Below, one piece after another: positions 31,195 to 41,115 of a DNA stretch of 64,000 nucleotides (positions are counted from its first letter, which is position 1; the number at the start of each line of letters is the position of its first letter). Origin of the DNA: Callorhinus ursinus (taxonomy: Eukaryota > Chordata > Mammalia > Carnivora > Otariidae); contig NW_020312935.1 of assembly GCF_003265705.1 (NCBI RefSeq), forward strand, positions 4,638,386 to 4,702,385, in the 5' to 3' direction. Both the position numbers and the translations under genes were made by a program. The notes beneath the pieces were generated by a model. The model ran no database searches, had not been told where the DNA came from, and saw nothing but the letters and a program-made list of their open reading frames with translations.

Positions 31195-32101
31195 GATAAT
31201 GCATCCAATTTACTTACTAATAAAAGGGACATTCAGATTTTCTATTTTATCTTATGTCAGTTTGGATAAGATGTAATTTTCAAGGAATTTGTCCATTTCA
31301 TCCACATTGTCTAATTTACTGGCATAAAGTGGCTTACAACATTCTTTTAATAGCCTTTTCATATCATTAGTGTAATGATACACCTTCTTTTGTTCCTGAT
31401 ATTGGTGGTTTGTCTCTTCTCTTTACTAGGGGGCAGGGAAAAGGTGGTCAGTCTGGTTAGGGTTAACTAATTTTGTTACCTTTTCAAATAACCAACTTTT
31501 GGCTTTCTTAAATTTATTTATTGTTTATCTGTTTTCTATTTTACAATTTCTGCTCTTCTCTTTATTATTTCATTTCTATCATTTACTTTAGGTTTACTTT
31601 ACTCTTCTTTTTCTAGCTTCTGAAAGTGAAACATAGGCCGTTTTTTTCCAATATTAGGTTTTACAGCTATAAATATGTCTCTAAGAACAAACCGCGTTTG
31701 TTTCATCTTGCAAAGTTTGGTATGTTTTATTTTTGCAATCATTCAGTTCAAAATATTTCCTAATATTCTCTGAGATTTATTGGACTATTTTTCATGTAGA
31801 ACTGTGCTGTTTAATTTCCAAGTGTTTGGGGTGTTCTACATATGTTGTTATTGATTTGTAATTTAACTCCATGGTGGTTAGGTAATTTACTCTATATGAT
31901 TTTAGCCTTTTTCAATTTATTGGGATTTGTTTTATCACCCAGAATACGAACTACCTTGGTAAATATATCAAGGGCACTTGAACTTGAAAGTAATGTGTAT
32001 TCTGGTTGGTGCTTTGTTCTGTAAATATTAATCAGATCAAGGTAGCTGAAAGTGTTTAAATCTTTTATGTCTTTACTGATTTTTGTCTAGTTGTTTTTTA
32101 T

Positions 32102-32297
32102 TTTGTTTTAAGATTTTATTTATTTATTTGACAGAGAGAGACACAGCGAGAGAGGGAACACAAGCCAGGGGAGTGGGAGAGGGAGAAGCAGGCTTCCCAT
32201 CGAGCAGGGAGCCTGATGCGGGGCTCGATCCCAGGACCCTGGGACCATGACCTGAGCCAAAGGCAGACGCTTAACGACTGAGCCACCCAGGCACCCA
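32102..32297 (-). mobile_element. Can-SINE, long form, minus strand, in LINE-1
   Basis: Ends gccacccaggcaccca. The 17-bp TSD gtctagttgttttttat is perfect at 32085-32101 and 32298-32314. Excising the SINE restores continuous LINE-1 sequence. Confidence 0.98.
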
Positions 32298-33255
32298 GTC
32301 TAGTTGTTTTTTATAATTGCTGAGAGAGTGATGTTAAAATGTCCAACTATGATAGTGAATTTGTGTATTTCTCCCTTTAATTCTGTCATTCTGTTAGTTT
32401 TTCCTTCATGTATTTTGAAACTGTTATGTATGCTTATCATACCTTCCTGGTGATATCTATTATTGTGAGGCTTCTATTTTTATCTCCGATGACAGTCTCC
32501 ATCTTAAAATCTACTTCATTTGATATAATTTAGCCACTTCAACTTTCTTATATTTATTGTCTGCATACTACATCTTTTCCCATCCACTTCCTGCAACCTC
32601 TCTCTCAAAGACAGTACTGTTGGACCATGTTTTGTTTTGTTTTTTTAATCTATTCTGACAGATTCTGCTTTTTAATTGAAGTACTTTAGACTAGTAACCT
32701 TTAATGTAATTACTGATATCGTTGAATGTTGGTCTACCATTTTACTATTTTTTCTTTTTATCTCCTGTTTTTTTGTTTCTCTGTTCCTCCTCTCTTGCCT
32801 TCTTTTTGGGTTAGCTGAATATATTTTAGAAGTCTACTCTAATCTATCAATTAGCTTTTTTGTTATCTTCTTTGCATTTTTAAGAAGTGGTCACCGTAGA
32901 AATTATAGCTCCTTAACACTTCACAGTCTATTTAAAATTAATATTGTGCCACTTCATGCAAAATATGTATTAAGTGTTACATTTACATAAGTTATAAACC
33001 TCACAATACAATGTTAAAATATTTGCTTTAAACATTCATAAGTATTTGAAGAAATGGAGAGAAAACTGGTTTCTTATATTTATTCTTATATGTACTATTT
33101 CTGGTGTTCTTCATTCTTCCTGAAGATCCAAATTTCTACCTGGTATCATTTCTTTTTGCTCTGAAAAAAACTTCCTTTAGCATTTCTTATAGTGCAGATC
33201 CATTGTCCATGAGTTCTCTTAGATCTTGCTTATCCATAAATGTCTTTATTTATTT

Positions 33256-34025
33256 TTAAATGGTTTCCTGTCCAGGACTATGCTGTTGTGCCCTTCTCTG
33301 TTTCCCACAAGACTTCAGGAAAAGTCTGCTTCACAGAAAGCCTGGTTACTGGTGCCTTGGGGAGCATGGGGAGAAAAGCATCTGTTGGGGCAAAAAGCTT
33401 CACCCAGAGAGGACCACAGCAAGAGGGGCAAGAAGTCCAGCAGAGATGGAGAATCATGGCAGCAGAAATTGAGAACAGAGATGATACAAACTGTCCCTCT
33501 TTCAACATGGGAGCACCCCAAAGTTTCTGCAATGATGCACACACCTCCAAGCCTCTCATTTGGATGTTAGAGGGAAAGTAACCTCAGAAACATGGAGCAT
33601 TTGCGGGCATTCAGGTTACACAAAAGACAAGTTTAATTCAACTTGACCAGTATTATTAGTGTGTAATGTGTACTTTCAGTCCTCTGGGCCTTCATTAAGA
33701 CTTTTCAGAAATCTTACTTTTCAGCTAGGGAATGTGCAGACTCAGCAGAAAGGTTCCCTTCCCATTGGTCCGTGGAGTCAGCTGACTCCATGACTCCACC
33801 TGGGAAGTTGCTCACCAGCCAGAGGCTGCCAGATGTGCCCCATACACAGGTAAACATGTCAAAACAGAGAGAGCAGAGCAAAGCTTCCTCTCACCAGCAG
33901 TGATCCTTGGGAAAGAACTTTTCCTGAGACACGTGTTGCTCGGCTCACCAAAGCCGGGCATGTCTGGGGCGCATGGTGTGGGAACTTCTTTCTAGCTTTC
34001 CCTGGGAAAGAGTCATGCACGCGTG
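33256..34025. other. Unique-looking interval with overlapping small open frames
   Basis: No repeat recognised. Open frames of 70-114 codons exist in three plus frames and two minus frames over 33226-33581. Such overlap argues against coding, and none shows a known domain. A palindromic motif cluster lies at 33735-33800. Confidence 0.5.
33773..33790. promoter_or_regulatory. Perfect 18-bp palindrome with MAF/AP-1-like half-sites
   Basis: tggagtcagctgactcca equals its own reverse complement. It contains an E-box CAGCTG and face-to-face GTCAGC/GCTGAC half-sites. An inverted CCAAT (attgg at 33764) and gactcagca (33740) lie within 40 bases upstream, and atgactcc follows. The regulatory role is inference. 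Confidence 0.4.
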
Positions 34026-34431
34026 CAGGGCTAGGGCTGGGGCGAGGCAGGAGGGGCACTAGCCTCAAGTGCCAAATTGAAGAGGGCGCAAAAAATCTCA
34101 GAAATCAAGATAAAGAACATTTGACTGCAATATTTTTCTTTTAAGAAAAATTAACGTGAATAAGCTCTATGATGAACAAAGCATTAAAATTCCAAATAAG
34201 ACTGTGTGACTCTGCTCTTGTGTAATTCACATCACTTGCCATCTCCGGTCTGGCCCCACCCTCGCTGGGCCCTGTCTTTACTTAAAATGTTGGTGTTTCA
34301 TTCGTCATGGATCTTTTTGCCTTACTCTTGATTTTAAAAAACCATTCCATTAAAATGGCATTTATCTTGATTACTGTGGTTTTTGGCGCTCCCTTAAATT
34401 TTGCACTCGCCTTACCCTAGTATCAGCCCTG
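34026..34431. mobile_element. hAT-like DNA transposon remnant with imperfect terminal inverted repeats
   Basis: Left end cagggctagggctgggg, with 'gccaaattgaagagggcgca' inside. The right end, reverse-complemented, starts cagggctgatactagggt and contains 'gcaaaatttaagggagcg'. These are diverged inverted termini about 400 bases apart with the CAGGG start usual for hAT. No TSD survives and no transposase is present. Confidence 0.65.
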
Positions 34432-34924
34432 AACAACTTTAAGAACCTCTTTAAAATCTCCCTGGCCACTCCTCCAGCCCATCAAAAGAAATCCCCCAAC
34501 ATACTTTGATGATGAGAAGGCATTTTTTCATATATAAATGTAAAAAGCTTACTGGCAACAGTAATAAGAGCCAAAGGAGGGATTTGCCTAAACTCCTGGC
34601 ACACCCATTGAGCAGTTTTATAAACAGGAGTTCTACAAACTTCTAGATCCCAGGGTAAAAAAAATTCATCAACTAAAATGATCTTACATTTCTTCACTTG
34701 AACATAAGAGACTAAGAACTAAGGAGGCTGAAAAAGACAAGAATTTGAGTATATTTTGTTACATGGGTTATAATGTACAGTAAATGGATTATGTATTCAT
34801 GGTTTCAGTTGGATGGAATAATTAAATCTCAGCTCTGATACTTCATGGTGGAGTGTGGTCAGCATGGGTGCCATTCATAAAATACTGACTCCCTTTTACT
34901 TAGTCCCAATGCATGTCAGTAGAG
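34432..34924. other. AT-rich sequence, no feature recognised
   Basis: Nothing nameable; no SINE. Confidence 0.45.
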
Positions 34925-35075
34925 GCAAAATGGAATAGCGGTGAGAACTCTAGATTGTGAATCCCAGTTAAGATATGTATTACCCATACCAACTTGAGCA
35001 AGTCATGAAATGTCTCTAGGTCTCACTTTCCTCATCTATAAAAGGGGACTACAAATTTAGCTTAAATACCATGTC
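34925..35075 (+). mobile_element. MIR, sense
   Basis: 'atggaatagcggtgagaact', 'gagcaagtcatgaaatgtct' and 'cactttcctcatctataaaa' are sense MIR in order. Confidence 0.88.
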
Positions 35076-35111
35076 TTTAAAAAAAAAAACTTAATTGCTT
35101 GCTCCTTTATT

Positions 35112-35310
35112 TTTTTTAAAAGATTTTTTTATATTTGAGAGAGAGAGAGTGCACCCTCCAGCAAGAACAGGTGGGGGAGGGGCAAAGGAAGAGGGAGAAA
35201 CAGACTCCCCGCTGAACAGGGAGCCCGATGGAGGGCTCCTTCCCAGTGACCTGAGATCATGACCTGAGCCAAAGGCAGAGGCTTAACTGACTGAGCCACT
35301 CAGGCGCCCC
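35112..35310 (-). mobile_element. Can-SINE, long form, minus strand
   Basis: T-run, agatttttttatatttgaga, AG-rich tract, and gccactcaggcgcccc end. Flanks gcttgctcctttatt and cgtgcttctttattt suggest a diverged TSD. Confidence 0.94.
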
Positions 35311-35582
35311 ACGTGCTTCTTTATTTACAGTAAATAATTACAGGTCCTCCTCATTATCCTTGGTGTCTAAAACCATAAAAGCTAATTTTGAAAAATAAAG
35401 AATTATTTCTGAAGAACATTTTGAAAATAGAGACAGGAATAAGTATAGCCAAATTTTGTTTTAAAAGAATAATGATCACAAAACTTTCTGGAGTCCAACA
35501 AATTGGTAGGCATATGCCAAATGGGAGAGGCAGTGACCACTTCTAATCTGTAACTTAACAGAGCTCAGAATAGACATTCTGA
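35311..35582. other. AT-rich sequence, no feature recognised
   Basis: Unplaced sequence between two SINEs. Confidence 0.4.
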
Positions 35583-35685
35583 GGGGCACCTGGCCGGCTG
35601 AGTCGGTAGAGCACGTGACACTTGATCTCAGGGTCATGAGTTGGAGCCCCACATTGGGTGTAGAGATTACTTAAAAAAATAAAAA
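35583..35685 (+). mobile_element. Can-SINE, short form
   Basis: ggggcacctggccggctgag head, 'gagccccacattgggtgtag', 'agattacttaaaaaaataaa' tail. No adjacent TSD. Confidence 0.92.
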
Positions 35686-35754
35686 GCTCAGAATTTTTTT
35701 TTTAGCTCACTGGGTTAAAACATCAGTGAGCTGGGTTGATTAAAAACAAAACAA

Positions 35755-35939
35755 GGGCGCCTGGGTGGCTCAGATGGTTAAGCGTCTGCCTTCGGCTCAG
35801 GTCATGATCCCAGGGTCCTGGGATCGAGTCCCGCATCGGGCTCCCTGCTCAGCGGGGAGCCTGCTTCTCCCTCTGCTTCTCTCTCTCTCTCTGTCTCTCA
35901 TGAATAAATAAATAAAATCTTTAAAAAAAAATAAAAAAA
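35755..35939 (+). mobile_element. Can-SINE, long form, intact
   Basis: Near-consensus copy with gcgtctgccttcggctcagg and gatcccagggtcctgggatc. A 14-bp TSD taaaaacaaaacaa is perfect at 35741-35754 and 35940-35953. Confidence 0.97.
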
Positions 35940-35953
35940 TAAAAACAAAACAA

Positions 35954-36221
35954 AACAAAAAACTGGGCTTAACATCTCAGCTAAAGCTCCAGCAGATGGA
36001 GGAGGAACACTGCACTTGACAATGGTTGACTGTCATTTTTCGGGGGTGGAAACATCACATTCCCACCAGGACTTAATGAAGAATCCAGGTTCTATTATTA
36101 ATTTCCTCCCCAAAGTCTAATCTTGTCAGGATTACAATTTGTGATTCTGACTATAGAGCATTTGGAAGTTTAGAATTATTCTTTAATTATTTTAGCAGAC
36201 CATTCCCTTTGCTCCTCATTT
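35954..36221. other. No feature recognised
   Basis: Short unique-looking interval. Confidence 0.4.
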
Positions 36222-36233
36222 TCAGTTCCAGCT

Positions 36234-36644
36234 CTTTTTTTTTTTTTTTAAGATTTTTTTTTTGGGCGCTGGGTGGCTCAGTCGTTAAGCGTTGCCTTCG
36301 GCTCAGGTCATGGTCCCAGGGTCCTGGGATCGAGCCCCACATCGGGCTCCCTGCTCGGCAGGAAGCCTGCTTGCTTCTCCCTCCTCCAACCCCCTGCATG
36401 TGTTCCCTCTCTCACTGTATCTCTGTCAAATAAATAAAATCTTTGAAAAAAATCTTTTTTTAAATTTATTTATTTGACAGAGAGAGAGAGACAGGAGAGA
36501 GGAAACATAAGCAGGGGGAGTGGGAGAGGGAGAAGTAGGCTTCCTGCCGAGCAGGGAGCCTGATGCGGGGCTCGATCCCATGACCCTGGGATCATGATCT
36601 GAGCTGAAGGCAGACACTTAACGACTGCGCCACCCAGGCGTCCC
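36234..36644 (-). mobile_element. Can-SINE, minus strand, split by a plus-strand Can-SINE
   Basis: Outer element: T-run and agattttttttt at 36234-36263, then from about 36453 'aaatttatttatttgacaga' to gccacccaggcgtccc at 36644. The outer TSD tcagttccagct is perfect at 36222-36233 and 36645-36656, proving the two parts are one insertion. Confidence 0.96.
36264..36452 (+). mobile_element. Can-SINE, nested in a minus-strand Can-SINE
   Basis: gggcgctgggtggctcagtc head (one C missing), tail AAATAAATAAAATCTTTG. It landed in the T-tract of the outer copy, so the two form a long near-perfect inverted repeat. Confidence 0.95.
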
Positions 36645-36656
36645 TCAGTTCCAGCT

Positions 36657-36834
36657 GTTCTTTCCCATCTTCTAGCCAGGTGATTCTCTTAAGACCTTTG
36701 CCAAGAGCCCAATAAAGAGACAGTAATATCTTAGAAAGAACAGGAACAAAACTCCTATGAGGTCCCCTGTATAGTCTGTCTCTTTAATTAGCAGTCATCG
36801 CACCTGCGATAAACCTCATTGGCTATGATACTGC
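36657..36834. other. No feature recognised
   Basis: Short unplaced sequence. Confidence 0.4.
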
Positions 36835-37385
36835 CGCTTATAATTCACACACCATACAATCCACCCATTTGAAGTGTACAATTCAATGGCTCTGAGTATG
36901 TTCACAGAGTTGTGCGACCATCGCCACAATCCGTTTCGGACATTTTCATCACCGCGAAAAGAAACCTTGTGTCCAGTAACGGTTACCTCTCGTTCTCTCG
37001 TACCCCCCTCCCCAGCCCGGCAACCGCTAATTCATTCTCCGTCTCTAGCGACTTGTCTGTCGTGGACACTTCATATAAATGAATCATTACGTGGTCTTTT
37101 GGGAGGGGCTTCTTTCATTTAGCCTGACGTTTTCAAGGTTCATCCACGGTGTAGCATGTATCTGTACCTCATTTCTTTTTATGGTCGAATAATACTCCGT
37201 CGTGTGGATATACATTTCATTTATCCACGCATCAGATGGTGACCATTTGGATTCTTTCCACTTTTTGGCTATTGTGAATCATGCTGCACTGAACACACTA
37301 TACAAGTTTTTGTTGGATATATGTTTTCAATTCTCTTGGGTGTATATCTAGAAATGGAATTGCCAGGTCCTATGCACCTTTATAG
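36835..37385 (-). mobile_element. LINE-1 3'-UTR fragment, antisense
   Basis: 'cattcacacaccatacaatc'-type start, 'gtgcgaccatcgccacaatc', 'tggatatacatttcatttat' and 'tattgtgaatcatgctgcac', then 'aattctcttgggtgtatatc'. This is the full antisense LINE-1 3' order, parallel to 55135-55725. Confidence 0.92.
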
Positions 37386-38616
37386 TTTTCAATGGAATAA
37401 TGTGACAATGACCTATCTATTCCTGCATACAAAATTATCCCAAAGCTTCAGGGTTTCAAACAACAGTAATCATTTACTACCTCTCATAGTTGCTGTGGGT
37501 CCGGAACTTGGGAGTAACTTGAATAGGAGGACCTGGGTCCAGGTCTTTCACGAGGCTGCAGTCAGATGCTGGTCAATGTGGAAATCCTCTGAAGGCTTGG
37601 CTGGAGCTGGGGATCCATTTTTAGGATGGCTCACTCGCATCTGACACGGTAGTGCTGGTTCTTGGCTGGGGCCTCAGCCCCTCCCCACGTGGGCTCCCCC
37701 ACAGGAGCGCCCGGGCGTCCTCCAAGTAGCAGTCTTCCTCCAACACCAGCCAACCGAGAGACCAAGGTGGAAGCTGCACCATCTTTTACGACTTAGCCTC
37801 AGAAGTCAGACACTGTCGTTTTCACCAAATTCTACTGTTCACATAGGCCAGCCCTGATTCCTGTGGAAGGGGAGCAACAAAGGGGAAGAGGGAAGACGCC
37901 AAGGGAGGAAGGCTGGAGACATCTTGGAGGCTGGCTGCTGCAACAGGTTGACTTCAAAGCTCTGTCCTCTGTCGTTCCTGCAGAGAGGATCCAAAGTGAC
38001 AGATCCCAGGCAAGAGGTCAAAAAATACGGGTCATAGTCTGGAGGATGGTGACAGCACCGTGTCTCACTCCCTCCAGTGGGTGGATTTAACAACCTGCAC
38101 TGGAGCTTCCTGACTCTCGCGCTGGGGAATTTGAGGAGAAGGAGAATCTAAGTGCACTAGGTAATAGAAAGATAAAGAGCTCCAAGCCTGCCTGTTGTCC
38201 TTGGATTATTGCCCCTGGTATTCACCTCTGGAAGGGCCAACGCTTTGTCTCCCCATCTGCACCAGCAAAATCTTCCTGGAATGTCATTTGCGTTATTTGA
38301 TCCAGTAGTAAAATCCACGTTCTCCCCTGGCAAATCAGCAAGTACTTATTAAGCATCTACTGTGTACCCAAGAGCAAATCTTAGGATCATTTGAGACCAG
38401 CGTAGATGGATAAGCCAAAAATGGCCAGGCATGACCAAAAGAGATTGTTGTCAAACCCACCTGTCTTGAGGCTTCAAAGGCAAGAACTGAAAAGGACTTT
38501 TTTTTTGAGCTAGCATTTAGAGACGGTACTGCCCAAAGAATGCTTTCAGGATGGTTTTCATTTAGAAAATTCCCGAGGACGTGAAACACAAAGAAAGATC
38601 AAGGAACCATTCTAGA
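37386..38616. other. Mostly unrecognised; unique-looking
   Basis: About 1.2 kb. 37400-37620 resembles a common old repeat ('cttcagggtttcaaacaaca', 'gttgctgtgggtccggaact') that I cannot name. Open frames of 75-107 codons on both strands have no domain. Confidence 0.4.
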
Positions 38617-38817
38617 GGGGTGCCTGGGTGGCTCAGCCGTTAAGCGTCTGCCTTCGGCTCAGGTCATGATCCCGGAGTCCTGGGATCGAGTCCCGCATCG
38701 GGCTCCCTGCTCCGCGGGGAGCCTGCTTCTCCCTCTCCCGCTCCCCCTGCTTGTGTTCCCTCTCTCGCTGTCTCTCTCTCTGTCAAATAAATAAAATCTT
38801 TAATTAAAAAAAAAAAT
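38617..38817 (+). mobile_element. Can-SINE, long form, near consensus
   Basis: ggggtgcctgggtggctcag head, 'gatcccggagtcctgggatc', CT-rich tract with 'tgttccctctctcgctgtct', AAATAAATAAAATC tail. No clean TSD visible. Confidence 0.96.
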
Positions 38818-39023
38818 AAAGAGAAATGGAAACTCCCAAGAGTCTTCTGTAAAGGACAGTATAGGCTGCGGTATTACTGCTCCTTCATGGAATGGTATAT
38901 CAAAGGAGTCAAGGTCAGCCGGGTGCCGATTACCCACATGACTAAGTCAAAGCTGCGTGTCGGGTGCTGAAGGTGACAACTGTCTCAGTAGACAACATCT
39001 CCTGGCAGTTACTAAAAAGTCCA
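38818..39023. other. No feature recognised
   Basis: Short unplaced sequence between two SINEs. Confidence 0.4.
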
Positions 39024-39138
39024 GGGGTTCCTGGCTGGCTTAGTGGGTGGAGCATTCAACTCTTGATCTCGGGGTTATGAGTTCAAGCCCCACACTGGGT
39101 GTAGAGATTACTTAAAAATAAAATCTTAAAAAAAAAAA
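39024..39138 (+). mobile_element. Can-SINE, short form
   Basis: ggggttcctggctggcttag head, 'caagccccacactgggtgta', 'gagattacttaaaaataaaa' tail. Confidence 0.93.
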
Positions 39139-40119
39139 CACCAAAACACCAGCATTACCAAAACTTTACATTGTCCTGCGATCCCACAGTCAGCCCCTGA
39201 AAGTGACAGTCTCAGCTTGCTCCACCCCCGACTTCCGGATGGGCAGCCGTTTCAACAGCTCATCCGGGAGGTCCCGGGTTGGGCAAGGGCACCGCTTGCC
39301 CTCCTGCTCCCCGAAATGGAGTGTATCCTTCTGCTCACTTGGGCTCTAGGTGGGAAGGCAGAAACCTGTCCTGTTCCCTGCATATCGGGGGCAGTGTGGC
39401 CAGAAATCCATGGCACAAAAGCCCCCCACATTTCCAAGAACATCTCAGAGCCGCAGAATCAGTGTCTTTGAACTGGCCCAGAGTAAGAAGCTCCTCCACA
39501 TAGCACAGCTCAGGCTCAGATGTCAAGGGGCATGTTCTGATTCCTAGTCCACTGGATGAGCAGGAAGCAGCTGGGAGCTCCACTGACTTAGAAGAAACAG
39601 ATCCAATCAAGGCCCAGAGGATGCCCATGTTAAAAACATGAGCCCTCTGGCCTTCAGAGTTCACTAAATATGAACATATGAACTCTACGAATTAGCTTCG
39701 ATGCCAGCCGAGCCTGGGTATCACCATCTGCCTGCCAGGGCCAGCTGACTGACTTCCAGTTAGCAGTGAGAGCAAGTGGAAAGGCCACCAGCCTCAGGGG
39801 CTTCAAAGAGGAGGAGGTCGGGGAGATCCTTGACAAGAGAATCAATCACAGAGCCCTGATGAGAACGACAGAAGAAGGTCTTGCTACTTGCCATGAAAGC
39901 AGGGACCAGACTGTGATGGCTCCAGGCAAGCCCACAGCCCAGCCACCACCTGCTGTGGACAAAGACCTTTCTCCTCCAGCTCTGACTCTCTGATGTGTGT
40001 TGTGGGGGGGAAAGACCAGCCTCCCACTGTGTGCCATTCACGGAGGACGCTCTTGGCTTCCCTAATTACCTGAGACCAGGCAAAGGAGTCACAGGCCCAG
40101 CACACAGCCAGTTCTCATG
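39139..40119. other. Unique-looking, moderately GC-rich interval
   Basis: Almost 1 kb without a recognised repeat. Overlapping open frames (63-109 codons) on both strands. None is supported by a known domain. A comparative alignment would decide whether a conserved exon hides here. Confidence 0.5.
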
Positions 40120-40370
40120 AAGAGCAAACACTTTCATGGCACTTATCAAGTGCCAGGCACTGTCCTAGGCGCTTTACGGGTAACTCATGCGACACTCGCC
40201 CCCTGGTAACCCTATGAGGGTAGTGCTCCTGTTATCTCCACGTGGCAGGTAGGGAAACCGAGGCAAGAGAGATAAAGAAACATGCCCAAAGTCACTCACC
40301 TAGTAAATAATGAAGCCAGGATTTGAACCCTGGCTTACATCTGTGCTTTTAACCACTGTCTATGCAATTG
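40120..40370 (-). mobile_element. MIR, antisense
   Basis: 'caagtgccaggcactgtcct', 'ggtaaccctatgagggtagt', 'aggtagggaaaccgaggcaa' and 'aagccaggatttgaaccctg', all in antisense order. One of the best-preserved MIRs in the window. Confidence 0.95.
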
Positions 40371-40718
40371 AGGAAATGAACACATTTCAAAAACCATATA
40401 CAGACAGGACGAGATGGATAAGGGGGTCTGCAGAGGAGGTGTGTGGACGACAGGAGAGTGGAGTGGGTCTCACTGTTACCTAGGGTACTTATAATCGGTA
40501 CCATATCATCCACCCATTCGTTCATCCTCTCACATTTCGAATTTAGGGCGTTCTCAGGGTTAGAACGGGAGGAAACAAGAGGAGCACAACTTAGATAATG
40601 AATTGAAACGGAACACACAAACAGTGAAAGAGAGAAAGGAGGAGGATCTGGGGCCGAGTGAGTCGTGCTGAGGTCTGGAGCAGGGTGGAGGGCCACAGCT
40701 CCCAGAAGCACTCCCTGG

Positions 40719-40719
<1 letters not shown>
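40371..40719. other. No feature recognised
   Basis: Unplaced sequence leading into a CA microsatellite. Confidence 0.4.

Positions 40720-40764
<45 letters not shown>
40720..40764 (+). repeat. (CA)n microsatellite, about 22 units
   Basis: Uninterrupted CA dinucleotides. Likely polymorphic. Antisense frames through it read as Val/Cys repeats and are not proteins. Confidence 0.99.
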
Positions 40765-40766
<2 letters not shown>

Positions 40767-40984
40767 AGGTTGGGGTACTCCTCCACCCGCCACACAGCAA
40801 CCTTAGTGTAGCATTTTCCACAGTGTGTTGCCGTTTCCTAGTTGCTTCTCTGCCCACTACTAATTTCTGTATCTCCAGTGCTAGGCACGGACTAGTCATT
40901 CAGTGTTTGTTGAATGATTTACTGAGGGAAAAGAGCTCAGATGCACTAAGGGGAAATGAGCAGCAGGCTCACCTGAGCAGGGAG

Positions 40985-41115
40985 GGCTACAGCAGGGTTT
41001 CTCAAACTAGAGGAAACATGAGAAGCACATAGGGATCTGTGAAAATGCAAATCCTGATTCAGTAGGCGTGGGGTGTGCCCTGAGCTTTTTGATTCCCAGC
41101 AAGCTCGCTGGTGAT
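40985..41115 (+). mobile_element. MER5A-like hAT-Charlie remnant
   Basis: 'gcagggtttctcaaactaga', 'gatctgtgaaaatgcaaatc' and 'ctgattcagtaggcgtgggg' match MER5A as remembered. The right-hand end is eroded. Confidence 0.75.

Larger units (their letters stand above)
27405..33255 (-). mobile_element. Long antisense LINE-1 (3' region and much of ORF2), broken
   Basis: Read on the plus strand the order is antisense: 3'-UTR phrases ('tattccattatatgatgata', 'gttgtttccag' types near 27730-28560). Next come ORF2-end phrases ('gctgggtcataggggtatgt', 'attgaggctattctggtggg'), then internal ones ('tgttcctgatattggtggtt' at 31395, 'tgctgtttaatttccaagtg' at 31805, 'catttcttatagtgcagatc' at 33182). Stops and indels in every frame. 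Can-SINEs interrupt at 29576, 30134 with 30162, 30987 and 32102. Part of 27890-28140 may be a separate LINE-1 3' end. Confidence 0.85.

Noticed and set aside
33226..33581. Cluster of overlapping frames in five reading frames
   Set aside because: Overlap in all directions argues against any one being coding, and no domain is seen. Left as unique-looking sequence.
34021..34080. GC-rich stretch as a first exon
   Set aside because: It is explained as the left terminus of a DNA transposon with a matching inverted right end at 34380-34431.
40349..40899. Frames containing Val-Cys repeats, 102-148 codons
   Set aside because: They read straight through the CA microsatellite.
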